A stretch of 64,000 nt of DNA from Progne subis subis (taxonomy: Eukaryota; Chordata; Aves; Passeriformes; Hirundinidae): contig JAKJHU010000617.1 in assembly GCA_022316685.1 (NCBI GenBank), positions 62,001 through 126,000 of the forward strand, written 5' to 3'. The notes beneath the pieces are model-generated. The model was given only the letters and a program-made list of their open reading frames with translations, was not told the DNA's origin and made no database searches. Positions 1-9,831 of the stretch are shown in pieces; position 1 is the stretch's first letter; every line of letters starts with the position of its first letter. Both the position numbers and the translations under genes were made by a program.

Positions 1-190
1 AGAAGTCCATGCAGCTGCAAACATCATGTTAGACTGTGAGAAATTTGTAAGATAAGAAACAATAAACGAAAAATGCAACCTTGAAAAATCTACACCTGAA
101 AACTCCGTCTCTTCCTTCGGCTTGGCTCGGAGCTGTGCAGGGGGGAAAAAGACCCTGAAACCACCTGAATGTTAGGGAAGCCCCCCAACA
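1..190 (+). mobile_element. 3' part of an LTR, cut by the window edge
   Basis: An AATAAA at 61-66 is followed by a segment (82-190) that matches, in reverse complement, the U5 end of the LTR at 18204-18839: the shared blocks are GCAACCTTGAA, ACTCCGTCT and CCACCTGAATG. The segment ends in CA at about 190, as an LTR should. The next bases (191-206) resemble a decayed tRNA-Lys primer site but with several mismatches, so I do not call one. This is the right-hand end of a plus-strand LTR whose start lies outside the window. Confidence 0.6.
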
Positions 191-197
191 GTGCCCC

Positions 198-470
198 ATG
201 TGGGCTGCCTTGTCCTGTGGAGTTTACATTAAGAAGCTAAATGCATTATTAGAAGAAATAAAAAGAGATGCTATTAAAATATCCAATAGCACATCCACTG
301 AGCTCCAACAAACACAAATGAGGCTCTACAGAACTGCATGGCCTTGGATTATCTGCTTGCTGACCAAGGAGGAACCTGTGCTATTCTAGGACAGGAATGT
401 TGCAGGAATCACTGTTGGGTTTGAAGTCCAACAATCAGGAATCACCTCGATTGAAAGATCAGGAGAAAAG
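198..470 (+). pseudogene. ERV env transmembrane-subunit fragment
   Basis: The frame at 198-389 reads through a coiled-coil-like stretch and then shifts. Just after it, in another frame, the bases encode CAILGQECC, a CX6CC motif typical of the TM subunit of gamma-type retroviral envelopes, followed by further Cys residues. The piece begins mid-env directly after an LTR end (position 190) with no gag, pol or env start, so a deletion or recombination joined LTR to env. It is non-functional. Family placement rests on the CX6CC motif and its surroundings only. Confidence 0.6.
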
Positions 471-1715
471 AGGCAGAAAGAAGAATTGGGATTGGCTTCC
501 AAACTGGAGGCTGCTGCAAAATGCATTCATGGCAGTCACTGTAATCACTGCAGAGTGAGAACTTGGTGTGTTATATTTCCATGTTGGAGTTGTTGTTGGG
601 AAATGGAGTATTGAGGCTTGTCTAAAAAGAGACACAGTCTCAAGAATAAAGGGATGTTTGATAAAGAACAGAGAATAGCAACTCATTAGGCATGTTTTGA
701 AAGGAATGTGAATTATAGCTCTGAGTAATGAATGTGAAGAGCATGTCATTGAAGAACAAGAGATGATGCCTTTATGCATAAAAATCTAAACTCTGTTATC
801 AAAAGAATTGGTATGAAATTTGTAGCTCATCTGTAGGTCAAAGTACTGATTGAAGTATTGAGACCCGAACACCAGGCCCTGATGCAAGGCTGACCTCTAG
901 ATGAACATTCCAACCAAATGTTATATTTGTATCTGCTCATTAACAAAGCATTATTAGCAATATGATCTCGGTATGTGTTCATTGGTGAAACATGGATTTA
1001 GCTTTCTTTATTTGGAAACCAGGTCTAATCTGGCTTTGTTTGGGGCTGTGGGATCAAAGTCAACTCCCTTGGTTCCTCCTTGAGCCCTGGCCAGGCTTTG
1101 GGAGAAACCAAATGGAGAATGAAACCAGATGTTCCCACACTAGAAGTGGTGTCAGCTTACTTGTTTAACACTGTAAAAGCTGGGCCCTCTCCCAGCGAGG
1201 TTGGATCCTCACTGTCTGCAAAGGTGGGTGCACCTGCAGGAATTCTCAGTGTCCAAGAGTTGCTCCCCAGTCTTTGCTTGTGAAAGGGTTAAAAGCACTG
1301 TGCCTGGGCATCCTTGGGCAAGAATAAGATACACATGGAAGCTAGCAAATATTAACAACAAGCTTAAGACACAGGATGAAACTTGTCAAGAAATAGGGAA
1401 AAAATCTTGCAGAAATAAAGGACATGTTGCTAAACCAGTGAGGAAGTCACTGAAATGGCAAACAAGAGACTGTACATGCCTAGAGGAGAAAGATGAAAAG
1501 GGCACGGCGATGAAGACGTCCAGCCTTCATCAGGGGACCACTGAGGAAGATGCAGAGCCTTCCTCAGTGCCACCACCAGGGTGCTGTGCCTGTGCCTCAC
1601 CTATGATAATGATAGTAATGAGTTCTAAGAAATAGTTTACATAACACCACCTTTTCTAAGGAAAACTACAACTATGCATAAAGTGTAACCATATATTGTC
1701 ATCTGCTGTGTGCCT
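471..1715. other. No recognisable gene
   Basis: About 1.2 kb of mixed-composition DNA. Short frames at 1080-1635 show no motif, codon pattern or repeat that I can support as coding. It may contain old, unrecognised LTR or env debris next to the env fragment on its left. Confidence 0.5.
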
Positions 1716-2006
1716 TGCTGCCTCCGCTGAGACGTAGCGACCTGTTTCGGGAACAACACGGCAGCAACACCCAGGCTGCTCGGGCCATCAGCTCACAGAC
1801 ACCAATGCTGTGGACGGCTAATGGCTTTTATTAACTGATTACATGGAGTTATAAAACCTCTGTTTGCTACATCATATCCGTCTGCTTATGTTACAAGTTA
1901 CGTGTTGCTTACCTTATCAGGGACACTAAACAACTAAGTGTTGAGGGAGGGGTTCTGTCTGCCCGTACAATGCGATATCTTCCGACCGCCTGTCCCTAAT
2001 CACCCA
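1716..2006 (-). repeat. E1 3' LTR (minus strand)
   Basis: Nearly identical in length and sequence to 5604-5894. On the minus strand it starts TGGGTGATTAGGGACA and ends in GGCAGCA. As the copy next to the polypurine tract it is the 3' LTR. Scattered substitutions separate it from the 5' LTR. Confidence 0.85.
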
Positions 2007-2008
2007 TA

Positions 2009-2022
2009 TCTCCCGCCCCCCA
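2009..2022 (-). promoter_or_regulatory. E1 polypurine tract
   Basis: On the minus strand this is TGGGGGGCGGGAGA, immediately before the 3' LTR. This is the expected position and composition for the plus-strand DNA primer of reverse transcription, and it fixes the polarity of E1. Confidence 0.75.
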
Positions 2023-2194
2023 TGATTAAGTAAAACACCTATAAAAGTATAATGTTATAAAAAATGCAAAAGCTGTTAAAGTTAGTATAATAGGATACAA
2101 AGTGATACAACATGTTAGTAATAAATGCACTTCATGGTAATTGCGGGCGTTTGACAAATAGGGGGTCGACTTTCTCTAAACGGCTTCTAACAAA

Positions 2195-3384
2195 TCACAC
2201 TAACTTGTTCAAAATGCAAGGCCCGAAAATTAATATCAAGAGTATCATGGTGAGAGGGACTATTAGGGTGGAAACAAGGGTGGCTAGCCATGGGACTGAT
2301 TGAACCATGACTCGAACCATCCTTGTTGGGCCTCTCTCTCTCTCTTTCTCTGGGCCAGTCTTTCTCTCAGTTCGGCCATGGAGTCTCGCACGACTCCGGT
2401 ATGGTCTGCATAAAAACAGCATTCTTCTCTCAAGGCGGCACACAGACCTCCTTGCTACATGAGCAAGAGGTCCAGTCCTCGCCTGTTCTGTAGGACGACT
2501 TCTGAAAGCGAGGAGATAGATTCCTCCAGAGAGGAGATGGATTTTTCAATTCCTAACAAGTCCTCATCAATCGTCATTTGCAGCTGAGAAAGTCCTTGGT
2601 GTTGGGTCACGAGAGCTGAAACACCTGTGGCTGTACCGGCAGATCCTAGGCCAAGGAGCATTGCAATGGTTATACCTGTTATTACTTCTCTTTTGTGGAG
2701 CTGGATGGTTTCTTCTAAAAAGCGATACAATTCTTCTTCTTGGTGATACAGGACTCTAGGAACAATCAGAACTTGGACACAAAAGTCAGCAAGGTAATTG
2801 AATTTACCAAGGTACACACAGGGTGTTATTCCAGATTGTTGGCAAACCCACATTCCTGGTACGAATGGGACTGCCCACTTATCAGTCTTTTGGCTAGGTT
2901 GGATGAACTCAGCACAAATGTTTCCCATCTGCTTTGCTAAGGTTACATTGCCAAAGCACTTGCCTCGGCCTGTGACTTGACTCAAGGTAATTTCCCTCCG
3001 CGGGGTGTCCCACTTTCAGTTGTGTGGATTATCTGCTGCAGAATATTCAAAAGGAACATCAAGAGCGACACCCTCATAAAAAGGAGGTTCTGCATTATAA
3101 CACAACCAGCATGATTTTGTAAAGTTTGGATTGGATTGGTTCAACGACAAAAAGGTAGCATTTAACACACTAAGAAACACATTGTCAGGATCTGACTTAG
3201 GTTTTTCGTAGACAGCTAAAGGACTGAATGAGGAGGAGGTGCCAGGTGTGGCCTCTCTCCTGTGTCTGCGTGCTGTGAGAATCTGATAGGGTCTAATTGA
3301 TCGGGGTACTGAAGGTAGGAGTCTGATAATTTGCATGTTCACCCAATTTAAATGCCTGGCTGCATTTAAAGCATGCCATTTCAC
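2195..3384 (-). pseudogene. E1 env (SU and TM), gamma-type, broken
   Basis: Three minus-strand frames cover this env. The 3384-3016 frame is SU-like and carries several N-glycosylation sites and CWLC, the usual gamma-type SU motif. The 2985-2455 frame continues SU and enters TM with a Gly/Ala-rich fusion-peptide-like stretch and a coiled coil ending at LQNRRGLDLLL. A TAG at 2455-2457 interrupts, but the same frame continues past it with CAALREECC (CX6CC). A shift in the AG-rich run near 2331-2350 then leads to a membrane anchor in the 2443-2195 frame. Family: retroviral envelope, entry role. It is clearly not expressible as one protein. Confidence 0.85.
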
Positions 3385-4340
3385 TAGTTATTGCAGGTAC
3401 GGACGGCTGCTTGGATTGGGGCAAAATGTTCCTCTTTTGCAACATGCCTGATCATGTCTGCAAGGTTGGACCCAGGTGGTAATGACCTTAAAATGTCCTT
3501 AGTGGCTGAATTGCATTGTTGGCGCAAAAACTCTGCTAACACAGGGCCCTTTGCCTCTGAAGGCAAAGCTGAGGAGTCGAGTGATGCTTGGAGCCGATCT
3601 ACAGATTGTGTAAAACTCTCACTCTCACTTTGCTTTATTGTGGACCATGATGATGGTTTAGCAATGACCATGGAAGCAGAGCAGATAGCTTCCCTGGCAG
3701 CACGGGTAGTTGTCATGACCTCGTGGGCCCGTAGGCCCTCGGCTTGTGCCTGGGGGGTGATCATGGTTGGGTCCGTGCCCATGAGCCGCTGCAGGCTGGA
3801 GCCATATAGAGGATGATCTGCACCAGTGACCAGAGCTAGTTGCTTTCCACAATTATCCTCCCACTCTTGTTTAAAAACTATCATCCCTGCCCCATCAAAA
3901 ATCACTCTGCAGGTTTGCTTTATGTCAAATGGGAGCATGTCATCCCCTCCAAAAACACTATCAATGAGAGTGGAAACCATAGCTGAATTGATCCCTCTGT
4001 CAGTGATTGCTTTAACAATTGCTTGAACATCCTTAGGGTTTACTGGGGAGTATGTTCTCTGGTTTCCACCTGCCCCCCCCACTCGGACTGGAAAAGCCAG
4101 TGTGGCTGACGGACCCCAATTGGCACATGCGACTTTTATTTTCCTCCAGTCTGTGAGAGGAGTTCGCTCTTTTTCTGACTTCCCCTCAACCCGAGTAGAA
4201 ACATTGTTGTTACTGATTTTATATACTGTTACTTCTTCTTTGTCGGAGCCGGAGCCAGAGCCGGCAGCAGAGGACTGGCTGTCCCAGTCCCAGCTGGAGT
4301 CCGATTCAGAGCCAGAAGTCGACTGACTGGCTGCTTCCGG
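3384..4340 (-). pseudogene. E1 gag: p10-like linker and capsid
   Basis: The minus frame contains a Ser/Asp/Glu-rich linker (about 4330-4230), then a capsid. It has a Gln/Glu-containing major homology region around 3620-3560 and a conserved C-terminal capsid layout, ending at a TAG (3384-3386). Immediately downstream another frame encodes CFKC, which looks like the start of a zinc knuckle, so nucleocapsid is cut off right after its beginning. The capsid is alpha/class II-like rather than gamma-like. It is separated from the matrix part by an expanded 44-bp minisatellite that is not a multiple of three. Confidence 0.75.
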
Positions 4341-4381
4341 GCTCTGGACCCTTTTGGTCGGGCTCCGACCCCGCCCCTTTC

Positions 4382-4600
4382 CCTCAGGGCTGGGCTGTCC
4401 CTTCCCTCTGGGCCCCGCTCCTTCCCTCAGGGCTGGGCCGTCCCTTCCCTCTTGGCCCCGCCCCTTTCCCTCAGGGCTGGGCCGTCCCTTCCCTCTTGGC
4501 CCCGCCCCTTTCCCTCTGGGCTGGGCCGTCCCTTCCCCCTGGGCCCCGCCCCTTTCCCTCAGGGCTGGACCGTCCTTTCCCTCTTGGCCCCGCCCCTTTC
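4382..4600. repeat. 44-bp minisatellite inside E1 gag
   Basis: Five tandem units, one of 43 bp and four of 44 bp (219 bp in total), begin CCTCAGGGCTGGGC. They are GC- and C-rich. Because 44 is not a multiple of 3, each extra unit shifts the gag frame. Confidence 0.9.
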
Positions 4601-4661
4601 CCCTCAGGGCTGAGCTGCCCCTTTTTTCCCCTTTTTAAACTGTGTTCCTTAAAAGAATGTC

Positions 4662-5483
4662 CTATTTGGCAAGCGTTCCGACTACCTTTAATTCCCTCTT
4701 TCTTCTGTTTGCGTGTGCCCGCGCTATCAAACAAGCTGTTGGCAGCAGGCACACTGTGTAAAAAACTTTGTTTGCTGGTTCTTGGTTGTCTGCCAAATAT
4801 TCTGATTTAGTTACATTCTTATTTTTTCCCAGCGATTCAATGCAATCTCCTGCCCTATAGGGTGGAGGTCCCCCCTCAGCCCCTTCTACCAGCGACCCCC
4901 CAGCAGAATTTTTGGCAATATTCCTGGCTTCCTCAGTTAATCGATCATAAAACAATTTTGCCTGATTTTTTTCTTTAGCAGCTAACTCTGGACTTGAAGG
5001 CTTTGAAGGAAGATTTTGTTCCTGCAAGCCTCCGCAGTTGTTAGGACAAACTTTATCAGCAGTCTGAACAGACTCATTGTCTTTCAGACCGCATTTTCCT
5101 ACACTCTGATAATCCCCTTTAAAATTTTCCTCTGAAAAAGTTTCCTCTAAAACAGTTTGCGTTGCAGCTCCTACACCGAGCTGCGGCGTAACTTTTAGAC
5201 AATTCTGTGCAGCTTTCCAGGTCTCTTGTTCCTGCAAAGCCTTCTGCAAAGATTGCACAACACTCCCCCATGACTTAAGATACTTTGCCGACCCTGAAAG
5301 CATAGTTTCCTCGGCTAAAGCTTTCGTACAGTGATCCCAAATATCTGGGTGGAGAATTTCCACCAGACGATCGATGATACTAAGTTGCAAAAGCCTCGTC
5401 ACTGTGAGGGTAAAATCTTTTGCTTTACAATCAATTCCACACTTTTTATGAATCTGAGATACGATCTTCATGAGAGATTCCAT
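4662..5483 (-). pseudogene. E1 gag: matrix region with PPPY late domain
   Basis: The likely gag start is the ATG at 5483-5481 (MESLMKIV), about 105 bp inside the primer site. The longer open frame runs back into the LTR, so that extension is not coding. The first ~100 residues are a helical matrix-like domain of alpharetrovirus type. A PPPY late-domain motif lies near residue 210, within GGPPPYR. The frame ends at 4662, before the minisatellite, so matrix and capsid are no longer in one frame. Confidence 0.75.
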
Positions 5484-5587
5484 CCTTCTCCCACGGGTCC
5501 GGAGGCATCCCTCCTGCCGAGCTGGCCCCGCCGCTCGGCCGTCGTTCACCTGTCCAGGCGACGCCCGATCTCCCGGGCGACTCCCAG

Positions 5588-5601
5588 GGGTTTCGGCACC
5601 A
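5588..5601 (-). promoter_or_regulatory. E1 primer-binding site, tRNA-Phe type
   Basis: The minus strand reads TGGTGCCGAAACCC, which complements the 3' end of vertebrate tRNA-Phe (GGGTTTCGGCACCA). It lies two bases inside the end of the 5' LTR. Confidence 0.8.
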
Positions 5602-5603
5602 CT

Positions 5604-5894
5604 TGCTGCCTCCGCTGAGGCGTAGCGACCTGGTTCGGGAACAACACAGCAGCCACACCCAGGCTGCTCGGGCCACCAGCTCACAGACACCAATGATGTG
5701 GACGGCTAATGGCGTTTATTAACTGATTACATGGAGTTACAAAACCTCTGTTTGCTACATCATATCTGTCTGCTTACGTTGCAAGTTATTTGTTGCTTAC
5801 CTTATCAGGGACACTAAACAACTAAGTGTTGAGGGAGGGGTTCTCTCTGCCTGAAAAACGCGATATCTTCCGACCGTCTGTCCCTACTCTCCCA
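5604..5894 (-). repeat. E1 5' LTR (minus strand)
   Basis: This is the partner of 1716-2006, next to the primer-binding site. On the minus strand it begins TGGGAGAGTAGGGACA and ends GGCAGCA. At 291 bp it is in the short range usual for avian class II elements. Confidence 0.85.
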
Positions 5895-5896
5895 CA

Positions 5897-7967
5897 GGGC
5901 TGTGACTCCCCACTGCTACCAAAGGCTACGGCGGCTGCCTTGCCGGCACGGTGGGCTGTGGAGCACACTTTGGGGAGCAGAGGGGACACAAGGCAGGCCT
6001 CCACTGAAGGGCTAGCCTGTGTGGGAAGAGCGGGCAGAGTGAAGGGACGCAGGACGCTGCGAGTGGGGCAGTGGAAAGCAACAGCTGAGGACAGCCGAAA
6101 GGCCAAAGAGAGCAGAAGAACTTGTTGCATATGAGGAGTGGGGGCTGAAGGTGTGTGCTGGCCTTTTGCCAGTGCCTCTGGCAGAGGGACCGGCAACCTG
6201 AGCACATGAAGCAATGGGGAACAAAGACACGCAGAGCTCCTTATGTGTCCGGAGAACATGTGCCTGTTGCTGCGTGGGCAGCTGTGTGAGCTGCTGCCAT
6301 GAGAGCCAGGGGCTCTGAGGGCACGCTGTCCATCTTTCCCTCGAGGGGAAGGACAGCACAGCTGCCGGAGCTGCTTGCCAGGGTGCGTGCGCTTTCATCG
6401 CTGCCTTGCAGCAATAGGTTGGGAGTTGCCAGTGCCCGGAGCCAAGCTGTCCCTCTCCCGCTGTGTGACTCGCAGCAGGCTGGAAGCAGCGCTAGCACGG
6501 CCGGCTGCTGCCCCTGCCTGGCGACAGCAGAGGCTGGCACGGGCAGCCTCTTGCCAGACTGCAGGTGGCCCAGGCAGGACTGGGCTTGCCCTCGGCAGAG
6601 ATGCCCAAGGGATGGGGCCGGGCCCATGCGAGCTGTGGCCATCACTCTGGGGATCCAGCGGCAGCACTAATCCTGCCCAGTTACAGCAGCTGGGACTGAG
6701 CAGCCAGACACATAGCCTGAGCCTGTGGAATGAAGCTGCTCAGGCAGGGTCAGACCTGGAGCAGGGCTTCCACTCCTGGTGTGGCCAGCACATCAGGCCA
6801 TGCAAGTGTTGCAGCAAGTGCAGAGGAGGCCAGTGGGTTGCGAAGGTGAGCAGCTCTCCTGTGGAGACAGCTTGAGAGAGAGTTGGAGCTGCTCAGGCTG
6901 GAGAAGAGAAGGTTGTGGGGAGATCTACCAGTGCCTTGCAGTGTCTGCCAGGAGCTCGTAGGGAGCTGCAGAGGCACTCTGTGACAGCAATTGTAGTGAG
7001 AGGCTAAGGGGTTGGAGCTGTCAGGCAGGTGGGGAGAGCTGCCTGGGCATGGGGAACTGCAGCCGCCTTTGTGTCTGCAGGATCTTCTCCGGCACAGGGC
7101 AGAGGCTGTTCCCAGCCACGCAGTTCCACAGCATTGGGGGAGCCATGGGCTGGGCATTGGTGGCACCTGACCTCTTCCTGATGTGGCCCGGGCTCGTGGG
7201 AGCGCTTGGCTTCCACGGCCTGGGCTCCCATTTTCAGTGGCAGGCCTTTCCTGGCCATCAGCGCCCTGGTGCCTGAGTGGGTCTTGTTGGCCCTGAGGCA
7301 GGCGGTGCTGTGAGGTCACAAATGGCGTGATAGCGGCCTGAGGCTGGGCTGTGATGTCACGCCATGTGGCGGCCCCAGCATTGTGAGGTCACCGGGCCAT
7401 GCCTGTATAAGGTGGGCCGGCCCCACAGCCGCCAGTGCAGTCACGATGGCACGTGTCGGAGCCGTGAGCGACGTCAGCGTCCTGCTGGCTGCACTTGCCC
7501 TGCTGCTGGCCACGGTGGCTGTCTGCTGGGTCATTGACCACCGGGCATAGCAGGGCTGGCAGGCCGGGACTCGGAGGCCGCGCAAGCAGCTCGGGGGCCA
7601 GGCCAGGGGCCCAGGCAGGAGCCCAGGAGCCCCTGTGGCTGCCAGGGCCTCCGGACCTGGCGCAAGCCCTCGGAGGCATCACGATGATCCTGCCATTTGC
7701 CCCAAAGGACCTGGCAGCTGCGGCCCCTGCGTCAGCGTGGCCAAGGAGCTGCAGGGGCTGATGCTGCTGCTCCGGTCTCACCGTGGGACATGGGCTCCGC
7801 TTCATACTGCCATGTGTCGGTCGCTGTGGGCGCACCTGCAGCAGCTGGGCAAGCGAGGCCACCTGCCCTGCTGTGCCTCGTCCCGCTGCTCCGGGCGCTT
7901 CCGTGCCTCCGGCAGGCTCCTCCCAGCCAGAGGGGCCATTCCTGGCACAGCCTCCAGCCCTTCCAGG
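5897..7967 (+). repeat. Tandem duplication, copy A
   Basis: This copy matches 9832-11894 almost base for base, with an offset of 3927-3935 bp and a few small indels. Its left end lies directly against E1. The unit carries about 1.4 kb of upstream DNA, a promoter and the 5' part of a small gene. The 5897-7300 part has no gene I can support, since the minus-strand frames are not shared in length by both copies. Confidence 0.9.
7311..7410 (+). promoter_or_regulatory. Promoter of gene copy A: three CRE-like octamers and TATA
   Basis: Octamers one base from the CRE consensus TGACGTCA occur at 7311-7318 (TGAGGTCA), 7352-7359 (TGATGTCA) and 7383-7390 (TGAGGTCA). A TATAA follows at 7406-7410, about 36 bp before the ATG at 7446. 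All are kept in copy B. CRE-plus-TATA promoters with short leaders are common in spermatid genes driven by CREM; that use here is inference. Confidence 0.55.
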
Positions 7968-8687
7968 AGATTGTGTTGGACACCAAGCACCCCTGGGAGA
8001 AGCTCGGCCCGGCCCAGATCCAGCCTTCCGGGAGCTTCCACCGCCCCTGACGGCCTCCAACCCTGCAAGTCCCTCCCTGATCTCAACCACCTCCCTCCCT
8101 CGCAGAACCTCCCCAGCGCCGAGACGCCGCCTCCCTCCCAGCAGCTTGCCACAGCCTCCATCCCTGCTGAGAGCCCCCAGCCCTTCAAGATCCTGCGCCT
8201 GCCAAGACCTGTCCCTGGCGCCCAGTTCCTGCCTCCCTCCCACACATTCCCTTCTGGAGGCCTTCAGCTCTCCCGGCCTCTCAGGAAAGCCTCCACACCT
8301 GCGCATCCTCAGCAAGCGCTGGACACCTCCTCCTGCTCCCTTCCACATCAACAGCATCCCGTGCACATCGAGAGCCCTGGCGTGTCCCAGGGCACTGACA
8401 CAGCCAGGGAAAGCTGGGAAGCACAAACAGGAGCCCAGCTGGAGAAGGAGAGGCATTCCCAGGAGCAGGAGGCTGAGCTACAAACATCCTGCAGCCCCCA
8501 GTGTCCAGCGCAGGGCTCCCAGGATGCTGTGCCTGACTCAGGCAGCAACAGCCCCAGCTCGGTGGCACAAACGGCGCCCACGAGACCATGGCGCTTGCGT
8601 GGTCTCCAGGAGGCTGCCCCGAGACGGTCCCAGCAGCCCAGGCAGGTGGTCACAGGCCTCGGAGGGCCCTTCCACCCTAGGTGTTAA
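7446..8687 (+). pseudogene. Small transmembrane, Pro/Ser-rich protein gene, copy A (premature stop)
   Basis: The ATG at 7446 opens a frame with a hydrophobic segment at residues 11-30 and then meets a TAG at 7548-7550 after 34 residues. The same frame is otherwise open from 7551 to a TAA at 8685-8687. It encodes a basic stretch, a Cys/Leu-rich middle and a long Pro/Ser-rich tail. A poly(A) signal AATAAA (8687-8692) overlaps the stop. Copy B has a Gly/Arg-rich reading at the stop position and no stop. The layout (short N-terminus, one membrane span, Pro/Ser-rich tail) resembles spermatid proteins of the SPATA31/FAM205 type only in outline; I do not recognise the gene. Restart at the in-frame ATG 7635 is possible. 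Confidence 0.5.
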
Positions 8688-8692
8688 ATAAA
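8687..8692 (+). terminator. Poly(A) signal of gene copy A
   Basis: AATAAA overlaps the TAA stop at 8685-8687 by one base, giving a very short 3' UTR. Copy B has lost this end. Confidence 0.6.
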
Positions 8693-9831
8693 TTAGCCTT
8701 TCCCCAAAGAGCTGTGGCAGTGTTCCTGCTGGGAGAGGGCTCTTTTCTTCCCAGGAGCTGGCTCAGTGCTGGGCTTGCCTACGGGCTGGGGATGCTGGGC
8801 CATTGCCAACGCCTTGCTTTAAACTCCTGTTTGCCCTCTGAGGCTGAGCAAGTATCACGTGCAACCCTCACCCGTGTTGTTGTCATTTCCACTGACAACC
8901 TTCTGAGAGAGATGCCTGCGAGGCTGACCCATAGACCAGTGCTTGGAGGCTTGGTAGGGACACAGTTACCGCCCCACTCTGCTTGTCCAAAGGCTCTGCT
9001 GCCCATCCTTGTAGGAGCAGGTGTTTAGAGTGTGTTCATATGGTTGATACTGTGTTTCCTTTTGATCTTGATGTTTGGGATGTTTTCTTCCCTGTTCCCC
9101 TTGGAAAGTGGAGCACCTTGTTTGTCCCTGCTTCGCTGCGCCCATCCCCCAGGCTGGAATGGAACATAACTCTCTTCCACTCCCATCTTCTCCCTGATTG
9201 GGGAGTGGCTTGTCCCTGCCTCTAGGCCCTTCCCCGCTCTGGGAAGAAGGCCTGCGACAGCCAGCAGCTCTGTCTCTCTGGCACAGGCGGGGACGGGGAA
9301 GGAGCTAAGGAAGAGCTGCGGCCGGCAGGGCAGGAGCCCAGAATCAAGCCATGATATGCCCCAGGACAGAGGGCAAGCTCGGTGCCTTTTGCCATCGATG
9401 CTCATCTGGGTCTCTCAAAAGAACCAGCACAAGCAGGGATGGGGCAACCACGTGGAACTGTGACTTTGCACCTGGCCAGGGCAGCCCCGCTGCAAGAGCA
9501 GCCTCTCCAGCGCTTGACAGTAGCCTGGTGCCTGGCAGCAGTTGATGGGGAGGAAATGACTTGGGTGGCCACAGGGCCCAGCCTGTGTGGCCGTGTGGCC
9601 GTGCCTGCGCCATGCTGCAGGCAGGGGCTGCCTGGTGCTGGCTGTGGATTGCCCAAGAGTGAGGCCATGGCCGCTCCCTGCAGTTCCGTTCCTGCCCGAT
9701 TTCCCCTTTGCCCAGGGAGGCTCAAGGGCAGGCAAGTGCATGCTCAGGAGCTGATGCTGTCCACTGCAGAGTGTCCTGTGGCTCACCTGGAGGCAGCGAG
9801 TGGCAGCTCTGGGGCTTGTGCAGGGGCGCTG
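8693..9831. other. Between tandem copies; no gene seen
   Basis: GC-rich spacer of about 1.1 kb after the 3' end of gene copy A. Frames on both strands run together through it but show no domain or conserved start. It may include the original upstream part of the duplicated unit that copy A has lost at its E1 junction. Confidence 0.5.

Larger units (their letters stand above)
1716..5894 (-). mobile_element. E1: pol-less ERV with class II-like gag and gamma-type env
   Basis: Two direct LTR copies of 291 bp each (1716-2006 and 5604-5894) bracket, on the minus strand, a primer site, gag, env and a polypurine tract, in that order. No protease, reverse transcriptase, RNase H or integrase is present: the gag frame ends at 3384 and env sequence follows within a few bases. 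The gag is alpha/class II-like, while env has the fusion-peptide and CX6CC layout of gammaretroviruses. No matching target-site duplication is seen: the bases outside the left and right LTRs differ. The right LTR abuts the start of tandem copy A (5897). Confidence 0.85.

Noticed and set aside
191..206. Possible tRNA-Lys primer-binding site after the LTR end
   Set aside because: Too many mismatches, and no leader or gag follows.
5446..5693. N-terminal extension of E1 gag into the LTR
   Set aside because: It reads through the LTR end and primer site; the ATG at 5483 is the natural gag start.
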